In this document: in pieces, positions 9,967-22,207 of the stretch | Layout: the number at the start of each line of letters is the position of its first letter | Position numbering within the stretch: position 1 is the first letter of the stretch | Assembly (NCBI GenBank): GCA_000467715.1 | Contig: AJFK01000728.1 | Coordinates: 1 to 64,000 of the forward strand | Source of the DNA: Hysterium pulicare CBS 123377 | Taxonomy: Eukaryota; Ascomycota; Dothideomycetes; Hysteriales; Hysteriaceae | DNA: 64,000 nucleotides | Direction: 5' to 3' | Notes under the pieces: generated by a model | What the model saw: the letters and a program-made list of their open reading frames with translations, nothing else | Told to the model about the DNA's origin: nothing | Database searches by the model: none | Made by a program: the position numbers and the translations under genes

Positions 9967-11201
9967 TTTATTCACCTATCAAGCTGCTTCTTTATTTTAG
10001 AGGTGGGGCTCTCTACCGAACTGGGTACAGTCTTCACGGTCTTGTTATAAGCTCAGGCAAAGCTTTGCAAGATGCTTGCCAGCGATCGATCCCCGTCCGA
10101 ACTGGTTAGATCTGAAGTTTTGGGGGGCTCATCGAAGCGCTATTTGAAAGCTATGAGTAGAGGGATCTATAAACAGGAAACTACTGCTTACCTGAGGCTT
10201 CCAGAGATGGGTGCATAGAAAGGGTCTACAGGTAACGATCCCAGGATCAAAAAATTCTTAACTCGGAGACCTGCGTCGACGTTTCTTGAGGCTTAGAATT
10301 CGCAAAAGCTGGAGACAGGGGAAAAGAAAACGAACACCATTTTGGCTATCTTGAGTGCGGGAAAACCTTTGAATCTGTATGTTTAGTTTATATTTTGAGG
10401 GACGGTAAATAGGTAGGTACTAATTAACTACTTCAGACAGAACTGCGTTTAGACTTCTCAAGACGATGAAGTAGAAGAGGAGCACATCATCCATTGAAAC
10501 TCATGTCGAGCAAGCTCAAGAGAGCACTTAGACTAGGATTCGTCTAACTAGGATTACATTTATTCCCTGCTTACCTCACAATGTAAGGGCACCTCCAATC
10601 CGCGGAAAGACCCAAATACTTATTTCCATCAACACGCTCTGTAGCATCCAGAACGAATCTAGACTATTGTGCATACAACTCCTCTAGAGCGCAGATAAAT
10701 CAGGTCTCAGTCTGATGCGACACCATTTGAGGAATCAAGGCAGATGTGACCGAGCGAGTAAAGGACGCGTCGTTAAGGTCACCCTTTAAGGTGAATTGTA
10801 TTCAAGAATACATGGTATCACATCACGCGTGAGGGCTGAGATAAACCACCTCGGAACCGTGCTGGCCGATTTTCACTGCTCGCAGAGGTTGTGCAAGCGC
10901 CATATTTATTTATGGATTCGAGAAATGACGAGTTAGGTTCTCGGGAGCCGGCGATGTGAAATCCATCATTAGATCGCCTTGATCAGATGGGCAGCGGCTG
11001 GGTTGGCAAACATTGATTATTCAATGTGGATGGATGAGCCTGAGATACAGATCAGCCTTCTGCGCACATGACAACAAGCATCTAGATGACGCTTACTCTA
11101 ACCTAGGCACCTATATTTCGGCACGATCTTCAAGTTTATCCAAAGAAACGGACGCTTGCATGATCGTAATGGTACCGTACAGTGGCATGGAGGAGATTTC
11201 T
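9967..11201. other. Gene-free stretch
   Basis: About 1.2 kb between the 3' ends of the phosphatase and histidine-kinase genes. I see no gene, no repeat shared with the rest of the window and no clear structured element. Confidence 0.5.
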
Positions 11202-14200
11202 TCAAGGAAGAACTAGATCTCTCATCATGTTAACGAGATCGGCTGCTTTGAAAGGCTTTTCCATCACACGATCCTGAGTATCATTAGCCAGATTGCACGA
11301 CCAAATACATGTATAGCATGAACACATGAGAGTACTTACTGCTCCAGCCTTCATAGCAATCTCGACCTGTTCCTTGCGGACGTTTGCTGTGACGGCAATG
11401 ATTGGCAGGGGGATTGGGATTAATCCTTTTTCTTGCCGGATGCGGATCTCTCTCGTCGCCGATATGCCATCCATGATGGGCATTTGCATATCCATAAGGA
11501 CAACGTCGAATCTCTTCTCATTGATCAGAGCCAGGGCTTCGAGGCCATGGTTGGCGACTTCAATATGGCAGTTGGCTTTTTTCAACTGCTTCCCAAGGAC
11601 TTTTTGGTTGATGACGTTGTCCTCAACCAAGAGGACCCGCAGTTGACTAGAACGTGATTTGCCGTTCACCATTGGCCGAGGCTGATCATTGTCGGCTCGC
11701 TCCGTTGTTCTTCTGGACTTGATATAGAAGCCGAAAGTGCTCCCTTGACCGGGCTTAGATGCGACACCAATCTCACCGCCTTGCTTTTCCGTGAGTTCCT
11801 TGGAAATGAATAACCCCAAGCCAGATCCTCCGTATTTGATGTGAGTTTTCTTGTTGGCTTGTCGAAAACGCTCGAACACTTTTCCGATTTCATCTGCGTC
11901 CATACCGATGCCTGTGTCGGACACCGTGAAGGCCAGAAATATTGGTGCTCCATCTCCCCACTCTGGGCTCTCCGTTACATCCGATATCAGGTTCCCGTTG
12001 GGGGCCCAGAACATGTCTTGAGGGAAGGCGCTCCTAGGATCTTCAGTGGCAGCACTGTACCGAATTTCAATCTTTCGTTCACTCTCTGTTTTCACGAATT
12101 TGATAGCATTCGTCAACAAATTGATAAAGACTTGCGTGACGCGAGAAGGGTCGAAATAAAGATGATCGATCTGGAGATTGGAAAATGAGGCATCGGCCAC
12201 GATCTTTGCCGTGATTTGGTTTGACTTGAGCTCCGCATCGAATATTGAGGTGATAGACTCGACCAATCTGGCAGGTCGAACTGAGCTAGGTGTTACGGAT
12301 AACAACATTGAATCTAGTTTGCTTAACGTGAGCACATCATCGATAATGCGCTTCTGGTGGTTGGCGCATTGCAAGATAACGTCCGCCGAGGCAATGTTCT
12401 CACGCCAGGCGTTGAGAATAGGGCTAGGAATATCCGAGTACTTCAAGGTACATTCTTCTAAGGTCTGGCTTATGCTATCCGCGCAATGGACGATAGCTGA
12501 TAGAGGGTTTCTCATCTCGTGAGACACCACATCGATGAATGCTTCCTGCTGTCGTTTGGCGTCTCTGGCATCTTGTGCGAGCTTGGCTTGCCAAGATTCA
12601 GCCCATTTCAGTCTGCTGATGTCAGTCGTGCAAGCCATGATTGACTTGATCTCGCCACGTTCCTTGTATGGAAAGGCAAGGAGTTGGATTTGAGATGGCT
12701 CCGGATTCCCAACTGGGGATGTGTAAAGCTTCTTTAACCGGAGCTCGGCGCTGACGTGCTCCGCACCAGCAAGCAGCTCGCGCCAAGCTTCTTCTGCTTT
12801 TCCCTGATCTTCTTCCTGTGCAGGCGTAAGCATGAGGTTTGGGCACGCCACTGAGCACGGAACCTTACCAGATAAACGTCGAAGAATGAGAAATCCTGTC
12901 GGCCCTCTGTTTCGGACTGTCCGCACAGGACGTAATACTGTTTATTGGCCCACATGATTCGACCATCAAGTGAAAGGTGAACGGTCCCCACCGATGCATG
13001 TTCGATGAGATGCCGAATCTTCATGTCGCTGAATGCAAGGTCGTTTTCCAGCTGTGCCTGTCTCTTTCTCGATTCTTCGGCATTCACGGCTGCTGCAATC
13101 TCGCCTAGAAGCATGCGCCCCAAGTCCCTCACAAATTGTTGACAGCTTTCGTCAAACGGTCGGCAAGGATTCGCTCCAATAATGAGGAAGCCGTATGTCC
13201 TGGAAGGGTTTGCAATGGGTATTATCGCAATCTCGTCGGCAGGGATACCGAACCCCTTCCAGTCAACGTTTTCGAACCGCTCATCTCGCTTGATTATGAA
13301 CAAGTCAGACCCCGCTCTGCGACATTCGGGAATGAGCCCTTGTGAGCTTTCGATCTTCTGGCCGTCCGCAAGTAGAGCATGTCCCTCGGGAACTCCAATC
13401 TGGCCTTTGATGCGCAAGATGATGCTTCCAGGGCAGGATTCTTCATCAGCCTCGTACAGTATCGCCATTGGTATATCCTTGCCATCCGTTTCGAGGGAGT
13501 TTATGATGTGGGACCAGACGTGTTCCGCGACAACGGTGGGCGCGGATGCTAAGAGGTTTAGCAGGGAGGTTCTCCGTTCAGCCAATTTTTGACTGGTGAC
13601 TTCGAAAACAGCATTGTAGATGCCCTCGGGGGCACCGTTGCTGTCAGCGCCGAGTGGCACGAAATTGCCTGTGAAGAAAGCTCTAGACAAGTCAGTCGTT
13701 GCCGAGGGATAGGTGCGGCTTGGGGATAACTCACTCTTCACGTCGGCCCCAACGTTCCAGCATCTGAGCTTCGGATGATGAAAGAGCTTGACCGATTTTT
13801 GTTTCCTTGGCCTTGTCGAAGTATGGCAGCATGCTTTCGATGAGATCTGGATAGCCGTCTCGAAAGGTAGAGCCCATAAGCGTTGGGTGGGCATGGGCGG
13901 CAAGAGGCACGTAGCCTTCGTTGTATATTGCGACGGCATCGGGCCCCCTAGATCCGAGTCAACTGTGAGAACAACAATGGCGGAATGCGTTTGCAGAGAG
14001 ACTCACCACCACAAACACGCGGGGCGAGTGTCTGCGAAGAGCATGCGGGTGAAGAGGCGGAGATTGGTCGTCCATTGGTTCAAGGGACCAAGCAGGGTGT
14101 TGGACCAGTCCGTCTCTCTGAAGAACCTGACATGGTCTGTTTTGGGGAGCTGGTCTGTCCAGTCGTGGTCGCAGTCGTGGGCAGGCGGCGGGAGAGGAGT

Positions 14201-14254
14201 ACGAGTGGTGGGAGCGGCGACTATTACATCACCGCTTGGGAAGGGTTTCTGCAT
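11202..14254 (-). CDS. Hybrid histidine kinase (PAS/GAF-HisKA-HATPase-REC), five exons
   Basis: Two-component sensor of 940 residues. Minus-strand exons: 14007-14254, 13735-13947, 12869-13682, 11340-12815, 11202-11273. The N-terminus has the fungal sensor pattern TDWSNTLLGPLNQW followed by LWWGPDAVAIYNEGY (PAS-like), then a GAF-like region about residues 180-330 and a second PAS-like segment (MKIRHLIEHASVGTVHLS). The phospho-acceptor His is in DVVSHEMRNPL near residue 525; the ATPase has an N box (INLLTNAIKF), G1 (DTGIGMD) and G2 (GSGLGLF). The receiver ends the protein with LLVEDN, acceptor Asp in VVLMDMQMP and Lys in MEKPF. No membrane helix is seen, so a soluble sensor is likely. The signal should pass through a histidine phosphotransfer protein to response regulators. 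The acceptor of intron 1 (GATCTAG, 13948) is set by the WWGPD motif, since the other choice meets a stop. Confidence 0.93.
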
Positions 14255-15345
14255 GGCACGCGTAAAGATGGCAAGGCATTTTGCTCATAATAGCATGGTT
14301 GGAATGGGAATTTCAAACAAGAATACGGGCGGAATGAAGGATGGAGAAGTGAAGACGCCGTGGGAGGCGTAGAGAGAAGGACTAGCAATTGATACTCTCC
14401 TCTTAGGGCCGGCAGTTAACTGTCATAAAGCCTGGACTCTTGGCACGCGCACCTCCTCGGCTTTTCTCCGGCGTTTCATCAACAGCCATTAACATTCACT
14501 GTTGCATCTTGCTATCATTCTCGTCCGTCGCATCCCATTGCTTCTGCTCATATCGGCTGAACACTGCGCTGCAAACCCCTCAATCTTCCTTACCGTTTGG
14601 CGCATCATCAGTTGGTCGAGCGCATGCGGCCACAATCATTTCTCACCTACCGTCTCACCACGTCACATACGTTTACTATCCTATCATTGACTCGCATGAC
14701 ATGCCTAGTTTTGCTTTGTAAATGCCGAAGTTTCTATGTGATGAAAGATTGCATATTCGATGCACCGATGACCCATTGGAATTCCAAGCGTTAATCTAAG
14801 GTTGCTGGACGACTCGTAACTTCTCACCTTCGACATCTAACCACGACACACATCCACAGCGTCACCACGAAGACAAACACACAAACAGCTTTTGCACTTC
14901 GAACGGTGATCTCCTGCGACCCTCTCACCTACCGTAAATTACAGCCTCCATCATCCCAGTACGCCCACGCCTCAGTCCTTTCCACCCTTCCCTTCAAGCG
15001 CTTCTCCACTGATTTTGAAAGAGCTTTATCCCTAGGCCTCGGAAAGGGCGCAGCTCTGGCTCTAGAAGCATCGTCTTTTCTCCGCAGTTTCTACCTTGGA
15101 TGGTGCCTGAAGCCGGGGGCTGGGTAAGCATATAATGTTCAAATGAGATGAATGAATCTCAGCACCAAGCATCTATAAGTGTTGATGATGATGCTTATTT
15201 TTAGCTAGATAGATAGTTATCAAAAACTCTTGTCATGGCTAGTACGCCACACGAATATAGTCTGACTACTACCTAGAAAAGGAGTTTGATTAAGCTCAAC
15301 CACGCGTAAGCGGTGATTAGGTCCAGGATTGGGCGAGCTGGGGTT
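14255..15345. other. Intergenic region upstream of the kinase
   Basis: The first few hundred bases should hold the kinase promoter. The ORFs here are short and not protein-like. A truncated SINE-like copy sits at 15275-15319 (separate entry). Confidence 0.5.
15275..15319 (+). repeat. SINE-like element, 5' fragment
   Basis: Matches only the head of the family: GGAGTTTGATTAAGCTCAAC followed by CACGCGTAAGCGGTGATTA. No target duplication can be seen because the 3' part is gone. It abuts the end of the broken transcription-factor gene. Confidence 0.75.
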
Positions 15346-16487
15346 CTAGAGATTCGAGAAATGTGGGTAGGGGGACGGAGAGATTTGGTTTTGTAAGGCG
15401 AGGAGAGGGATTAGGTCTGGATATGGAGGGAGGGATGAAGGGTTATTGAAGAAGACGGGGGGCGAGCCGGTTTGGAGGGCCATGCCTATATCGCACCTAC
15501 GCGTGACAGTCAAGATCTCGACACGTAGAAACCCATGACAAGCGGCGAGTTTCGTACCTAAGTATCTCGATCAAAAGCTTCGGGTTCTCCCTAAAAGTAC
15601 TCACACCTCCTCTCAAACCAACATTCTTATAAAGCCCTTCCATATGATGCCCAGCAGACCTATGATCACCCGTCCAATGCGCATGTCCCGCGATCCCCAT
15701 CACAGCAGCTACAGTCGTGTTAGAAAGTCTCACCTGATCATCGGCACACGCGAATCTCTCGCGCAGCAGCCTGAGCGTTGCCACAAAATGCGGTAGGGTC
15801 CGCTGCATAACGGGGGCGGTTCTGCGGCGCTGGATTGCATCGAGGTAGTACTGCGAAGTCAATATCATGGCGTGCAGGTAGGCCCGCGTCGAGTACGAGG
15901 GGTGCTATCCATGACTCGGCGCGGCGCTCAAAGTGGATGCAGGGTTCTAGCGGGAAGATGATTTGCTTGGCTATGGACGAGACTGGTGTCATGGTGGGAT
16001 GAGCCGATTCGCAGAGTAGATATTCTATAGATGAAGAGGATCTACTCACACTGCAGAACCACTTCGACCGTCCCGGGCTCTACGGCATCGGCAAAATGGA
16101 CGGTGGATACACCGATCCGAATTTGCGGGGAATCGTGACCGGGAGGATGGGCTGAGACGCCGTGATGGAGAAGTCTCCATCAGGGCGTGATGCACTCGGG
16201 GGTAATACGACAGAGCTTGATGATTTTGATGCGTCTTGAACCTGCTTTGATTCTCTCTTCCGCCGGGGCAGGATCTTCCCCCGATTCTTGCCCATCATCA
16301 CATGGCTCCTGATGAACTTTCGCAACCCGGGATCGGGCTTTTCCACACTGGTCGACACCACGAAATGTAGGCCTGCTGTTTCTTTAGAAGACAAGCTATG
16401 TAGGATTTCGGTCGATGGAAATGGAAATCGAGTATCTTGTCTACCCTGCTATGGGACTTTCTCACCTGGGGGCTTAGTGCTAGCCAT
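15346..16487 (-). pseudogene. Frameshifted fungal transcription-factor-domain gene
   Basis: Reads, in pieces, as a fungal-specific transcription-factor-type protein without a visible zinc cluster. Recognised family segments: LHFVVSTSVEKPDPGLRKFI with RSHVMMGKNRGK; FADAVEPGTVEVVLQ; FSSIAKQIIFPLEPCIHFE; TSQYYLDAIQRR; LPHFVATLRLLRERFA; TGDHRSAGHHMEGLYKNVGL; and, after intron 15497-15557, RCDIGMALQTGSPPVFF. Two one-base shifts interrupt it: one between IPRKFGSV and the FADAVEPG segment (near 16110), one at a GCGGGCC tract near 15875, where the family reading DAAYLHAM would need one G fewer. Introns and the rest of the frame are well preserved, so it is recently broken or carries sequence errors. 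It ends at 15346, shorter than full-length relatives. Confidence 0.75.
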
Positions 16488-16985
16488 GTTATGCGGCATA
16501 CGCCGGAATCGGCATAGTCTGGCAGGTAACAGCTAAATGACTGAAAAGGAACAGATAGATGGGCGGAGTAAGGAAAAAGTGGAAAGTAGGAAACAGGGGA
16601 GTGGAATGGCGAAGAAAAAGCTGAACGTTAAGGATGTCTGCGGGAAACGAGATTGTTTGCCGTCTTAGGGATAGTTCCACAACGGATCCTACCCTTGAAA
16701 AAAGGCGCAGTCTAAACTCCAGGAGCTATGCTTAGAACGGCATATAATCTGTGATCAGCCGCATTTATTGGACCGGGTTCGGCATGCAGGATGCGTCCGT
16801 GGCGTACTGCATGTGAGATGGCTTGGCGGATTAGTTGGCCCCTAGACGTATATAGGGTGGACTGAGGTAGCCACAGTACATATAGCAAGAAGAGGGAATA
16901 TTACTATTGCATCAGAAGCTCGCATCTCAATCTCATCCCTCTTCTAAGAAGCAAGGACCATAGCAGTCAATTCAGCTTCATCACC
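16488..16985. promoter_or_regulatory. Shared upstream region of the transcription-factor and SDR genes
   Basis: The two genes diverge from here. A TATATA box at 16849-16854 precedes the SDR start by about 135 bp; the sequence between is CT-rich near the ATG, with a CACCATGG start context. Divergent pairing of a regulator and an enzyme gene often means shared control, which is inference here. Confidence 0.45.
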
Positions 16986-18064
16986 ATGGTCGGTTCAAAA
17001 GATCTCCAGCCCTCAACGATTCCATTCTTCCCCAACGTCTTCTTCAACAATCAATTCTGCGCAAAGCCGCAATGGCCTGCCCTAAACACAAATCTCTCGG
17101 GCAGGACAGCCATCACTACCGGAGGCAATACCGGGCTCGGCTATGAGGCCGCGGTCCAAATCCTAGGCCTCAAACTCTCCCAGTTGATCCTCGCAGTGCG
17201 TTCGCCAGAGAAGGGAGAAGCAGCCGTCGCTCAGCTCCACCAGCTCTACCCTCAAGCCAGCATCGAGGTCTGGCAACTGGAAATGAGTTCATACGACTCC
17301 GTTCAAGCATTTACCCGCCGCGTTGCCACCCAGTTATCGCGAATTGATATTGTTATTCTCAATGCCGGCGTTATCAGGCTTGATTTCAGCCTAGTAAAGA
17401 GCACCGGCCACGAGGAGACTCTGCAGGTGAACTACCTCTCCACCATGCTCCTCGCCATTCTTCTCTTCCCAATCCTTAAATCTAAGGGTCCACGAGACTG
17501 TCAGCCTGCGCGCCTGACAATCGTGAGTGCGGCACTGACACTGGCGGCCAAGTTCCCCAATAGAGACGCAAACCCCCTGCTACCGTCCTTCGATGATCGA
17601 TCCACAAGAACACTACCATTCGTCTAAGCTGCTGGCGCATATGGTCCTCTGGAAACTGGTTGACTACGTCTCGGCCGACGATGTCATCGTTAACCTTGCT
17701 GACCCGACCTGGTGTAAGGGGACTGAGCTGTCGCGGGAGGCGAAGGGCGGGATGAAGGTCGGTGTTAAGATTTTTGGTGCTCTTACTGGGAGGACGAAGC
17801 GGGTGGGTACGTCGTGCTTTGTTGATGCTGTGGTGAATAAGGGGAAGGAGTCGCATGGGTGCTTTCTTATGAGTTGGCTGATCCATCCGTAAGTTTCTCT
17901 TGTCTCTCCATCCGCTCCGTTCCTTCGCCAATACCTCGAGTAGATTCGCCGCCTTGTTGTATATGCCCGAGGGCAAGGTTATAACGGAACGGGTGTGGGA
18001 GGAAACACTGGCCGAGCTTGATTTCCCTGGTGCTCGGGCGATTGTGGATTCCATGAGAGCATGA
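16986..18064 (+). pseudogene. Short-chain dehydrogenase/reductase, one frameshift
   Basis: NAD(P)-dependent SDR resembling fungal retinol-dehydrogenase-like enzymes. First part: cofactor motif TTGGNTGLG (TGxxxGxG), then ILNAGV (NAG motif) and a Ser-containing strand (LTIVSAA). The frame then breaks near 17596: one extra base at GATGATCGATCC separates SFDD from DPQEHYHSSKLLAHM, which carries the catalytic Tyr-x-x-x-Lys. The second part reads on through VNLADPTW to a 55-nt intron (17889-17943) and ends IVDSMRA at 18064. Everything apart from the one base looks functional, so a sequencing error or a very young pseudogene are both possible. Length without the shift would be about 340 residues, normal for the family. 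Confidence 0.75.
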
Positions 18065-20792
18065 TGGAGCTTGACGCTACGAAGACTATACTTTATGTGT
18101 ATGTACGAGGAGACATCGACAACGGCTTGCGGACATGACGCAAAAATGAATTGATCGCGGCTATTGAGGGAAGGTCGCTAGATAGATACATGAATGCAGA
18201 CTGTACTTTTAGCCATGAGTTCCTAAGCTGCAGATGAGACCACGAGGCGATGGGTGTAGTAGAGCGTCGAGTTGAACGAATTGAACGAGATATAGATGAA
18301 GATGATCTGGTCGGCGATGCTAATATAATGTGTGTCAAGACTTGCCTGAGGGCCCCGGAACGCGACAGGAATGCGAACGCGGATACAAGGCTCCGACCAG
18401 GTCGCTCATATTAAACCCCATCGAAGTTGATATCGTTTCGTGCAGTGCGATGTGGCTCTGGAGGAGCAAGCGGAGAGGCACATGAAGATTTGCGGAGACC
18501 TTTGGGGATGCATTGCGGCCTCAGGCACCGAGAAACACCTTCCTAATGCGGTAACTCTTCAAAAAGTATTGATTACTGAAAGAAAAAGTGCGACGTTTCG
18601 AGGTGCGAGGGTGGCGCTAGCATTTAGCGCTGTCTTGGCTGTGGGTCCGGCACGTGCCTGAATAGTACAATTACCGTTTTTGGAACAGGTGAAGCAGTGA
18701 ATGAGCGGCATGGTTCCGCGGAAGGTTTGTTTGAGGGGATGGAGGTTACGAAAATGGACATTCCGAGTATTAACACGGTCTGCGCTTCCAAATTAGACCA
18801 AGGCAGGGAGGAGAGAATTATGGGATGTTATTGATTGGAATACGAGAGTCGGAAGGGAAATTGGAAGAGAGGAAGGGCACGTCTGAAAACAACAATGCAA
18901 TAGATCAGTACTTGATGAAATAGGATATTGAATTCATCCCAAGTAACTACGCTGAAGGATTCGCTATGTTCATCCCAGCTATCTTACTTATCGTACAAGC
19001 TGTGCTACCTTCGGCGAGATCCGTGGTCAGAATTTGTGACTTAATGAAATCGCATGGCGTAGAAGACGTTGATGACGAGCGGTTACCTGGCATTCCTTTT
19101 GCGGTAACCCTCAAATCTAGGTCCGCTCGCCTTGCAAATCCTCAGTTATTCGCTACGCGCAGCGTGCAAGCTCTCCAGTAGTAGACTTCACCTTAGTACG
19201 CAGTATAGTTACTCGCCGTGTTGGCATCGTTTCCTTCTGCTTTCCTACCTTTATCCGCCCAATTTTCCATCCAATGTCGTCAGGTGGAATGCGGGGGCTA
19301 AAGAAGCGCATGGTATGGGGCAATTCCTATCATCAGGAATACTGGAGACTCTGGAGTCGCACGGTAGAATGAGTGACTTTAGAGTTCGAATCTTTTGTTG
19401 GCAATGAATGTTGTGCCTTCTAAGGCTGCATCGGCGGCGACCGCAAGGCGGTTCAATGTACGAGGATTCGAACATGACGGATTTTCCGATCAAGGTGTCA
19501 CCATCCAAGTCAATGACAGTTAGGGCAAATGCAACCTTCTGGAACGAGCGGTGGGGACCAAAATCGGATCATTCACAGCATCGCGACATTGAAAAACGTA
19601 AAAGAAAAGAACATATTAGGGGCAATTAAGTAAAACAGAGAGAGAGAGATGAAATGCATAAGAAAACGCTGGCGATGCATGAGAAACAAGTCGAGGTACC
19701 TTCCCGGTTATGTATTGTTGAGACGAAGATGCAACTCTGGCCGTCGTGAGGTTGAAACCGGGCCTGTTTGAGTAGCCTCACACCAAGACCGTTGCAGCAA
19801 GCCATCTCCGCACGACGAAAACGATCTCTGAATGGAAGGAGAGAAGCGTTCCCTCAAACAACACCAAACTGCAAACGCATTGAAGGCGACATCCGAAAAT
19901 ATTGCGATCATGGGCTTCCCGTCGTGATTTGCAGATGACGGCGGACCGATGGTGGTGAAGTTGGAGTGATGAGGCAAATTTGAGGGAGATGGAAGAACCA
20001 TTCGCCGGATTCCTTGGCGCCGGCCCTTTGCCCCTGATCGACGCCACAACCCCACAGCTCGGCATCCTTCCAGCTTTCATTCACCTCTTCGTGTTCCATC
20101 CTCACCACCATGCAAGCCTTCGCACTGATCTTCCTAGCCGCGGGCAAACCAAACGCATAATAAAACTATCCCAATTCATGGCATAGGAAGCCACCTCAAT
20201 TAGACATCTCCACCACTCAACGGCCTCTGTTCAATGCCCTTAGCCCCATTCGCAAACATCCTCAGCTTCAAACAATTATTCCCATCGTCAAATGTGACGT
20301 CCCACGATCGACCACCCGCAATCCTCCTTTAAGGTAACATTCGCGATGCCTTTCCAGCTGAATAGTCCGAATACCACGTGCTGTGCCGCCTCCCCAGACT
20401 GACAACCTGAGGCGAGAGCGCCCTGGCCTAACTTGAGACGAGGTGTCAAACATGCACCCCTAAGGCCATACCACGAATCCGGTAAGAGGTTGATCCACTC
20501 TCATACCAAACCCCGGACTTTGCCACTGTGAATAGATTCGTGCATCATCGGTAAAATGGTATAAGTACATTTCTAGTCGCCGCTGTGATGTCCTGCATAG
20601 CTTCACAAGCTTCCAAGGTTCTTCAACTACCCTTCTCACATTCTCTTCTTTAAATTTTATTCATTCTTCTATACTAGCCTTCCTAGTGAAGAGCATTTGG
20701 CCGGTCCTTACGTTCTGTGTAAACTTATTCTATTCAAGCCTTCCTTTAAGGTTACTTTTTTCTAACCAATTCATTCTCTTCCGATACTAAAA
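18065..20792. other. Long gene-poor stretch with repeat family B
   Basis: About 2.7 kb without a convincing gene. Holds repeat family B copy 2 (18520-18745). On the minus strand, about 20310-20205, a frame reads GGRSWDVTFDDGNNC and on to a stop, like the tail of a secreted Cys protein, but no start or upstream exon could be built; it may be a gene relic. Codon-like bias is absent elsewhere. Confidence 0.5.
18520..18745 (+). repeat. Dispersed repeat family B, copy 2
   Basis: Same ordered blocks as 4650-4835 (AACACCTTCCTAAT, TTGATTACTGA, TTTCGAGGTGCGAGG, TTTAGCGC, GGTGAAGCAGTGAATG) with an insertion before the CCGTTTTTGG block. Same orientation as copy 1. Confidence 0.65.
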
Positions 20793-21754
20793 ATGGCCCC
20801 TCTCTCCAAGATCGCCTTGATCCTTAACCGTACGTCAAACTTCTCATTTCAACCTTTTGCCAACTTCAAAATGCCCTTCCACCTCTAACACAACATCAAT
20901 CTTCATAATAACATCAACCAGTCTCCCTCCTCACAACCTTCGCTACCGCCTCGACCCCCCGCCAACGCGTCGCTGTCGTTCCTTCTCGCGATCAGCTCTT
21001 CGGCCGCGCGGGAACCCAGTTTATCACCGGAGCATGCACATCAGACGCAGACTGCGCGTCCGGCTGCTGCGGATTCAAATCCGGAAAATGTGCGGGACCC
21101 GTGATAGCGCAAGAACGAGATGGCGGCTGCGGATTCGGCGACGCCCAGCCCAACAATAATGCCGCAGTCGCATTAGGATTCACACAAGCAGCGCCTGGCG
21201 TAGCGGCCGCAACTGCGACTGCACAAGCACAAGCCGCTGCCGCCTCTCCAACTGCGGCTTCCAATAATGGAAATGTCGGGACAGGGACGCAGTTCATCAC
21301 GGGCCCTTGTACAAGTGACGCAGATTGTGCGTCTGGATGTTGTGGATTCAAGTCAGGCAAATGCGCTGGTGCCATCGTAGCTCAAGAAAGAGACGGAGGA
21401 TGTGGTTTCGGAGACGCAGAACCAAATGCTAGTGCAGCCATCGCTCTCGGCTTCCAACCAACCTCAGCCGCCGCCGCTCAAGCTACTGTTGCCGCCGCCG
21501 CCGCTTCTGCTCCTGCGGCAAGTGCTCCTGCTGGGAATAACGGCAATGTTGGCACAGGTACTCAGTTCATAACTGGCCCTTGTACGAGTGATGCGGATTG
21601 TGCATCTGGCTGTTGTGGCTTCAAGTCGGGCAAGTGTGCTGGTGCTGTTGTGGCGCAGGAGAGGGATGGAGGATGTGGGTTTGGGGATGCTAGTCCGAAT
21701 GCTAGTGCAGCTATTGCGCTGGGGTTTCAGCCGACGGCTACGGCTGCGGCTTAG
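20793..21754 (+). CDS. Secreted protein with three tandem six-cysteine modules
   Basis: Two exons, 20793-20829 and 20922-21754, encode 289 residues with an N-terminal signal peptide (MAPLSKIALILNLSLLTTF). The mature protein has three near-identical modules of about 45 residues, each with GTQFITG then CTSDADCASGCCGF and ending QERDGGCGFGD; each is followed by a short NA(A/S)(A/V)A(I/V)ALGF tail, and Ala/Thr-rich linkers separate them. Cysteine spacing is C-x5-C-x3-CC-x6-C-x12-C, the C-C-CC-C-C order of knottin-like folds. The module resembles biotrophy-associated (BAS-type) small secreted proteins of plant-infecting fungi, from memory only. Relatives I recall have one module, so tripling is unusual. 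Likely extracellular; role unknown. Exon 1 codes for only 12 residues. Confidence 0.85.
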
Positions 21755-22207
21755 ACGACTAGCCAATGCGAACTCGATGAGGATGTGAGTGAGTTGATAT
21801 AGGTTTATTTGTATTCTTTTCTGGGCCTTCAGCTAGAGGTCTGATGGGTTGGTTGGGTTGGGGTTCGGATGTCTTATACTAGCATCGCATTCAAGGTGTT
21901 CTATCCAAAACAACATTTATACTATCAACAAATCAGCAGTGTCGCAGCTTTAACTTCAACTTCAAGACGGCCCATCTACCATTCGTTCTCCTAGCTCCTC
22001 CCATGCTCTCGTCCTTTCTATCGTAACATCAACCGTCCTTTCTATCGAATTATCCAAATGCATCCAAACTTCGATAATTTGTCAAGAAAAGCTTGCATTT
22101 CAGGAGGGACAATCTCTGCTACGCGATTCAAGCCTCTTCATTTCTGAGTTAGATCCTTCCAACTAGATATTTCTCCAAACTCCCTTCCAGGAAAAAAGCC
22201 ATCCCCA
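21755..22207. other. 3' region between convergent genes
   Basis: The secreted-module gene and the flavoprotein gene converge here. No gene or repeat seen. Confidence 0.6.

Noticed and set aside
12178-14372. Long plus-strand ORFs opposite the histidine kinase
   Set aside because: Mirror frames of a strongly supported gene; no independent motif.
18440-18661. ORF inside repeat family B copy 2
   Set aside because: The frame is not kept in the other copy, so the repeat is not coding.
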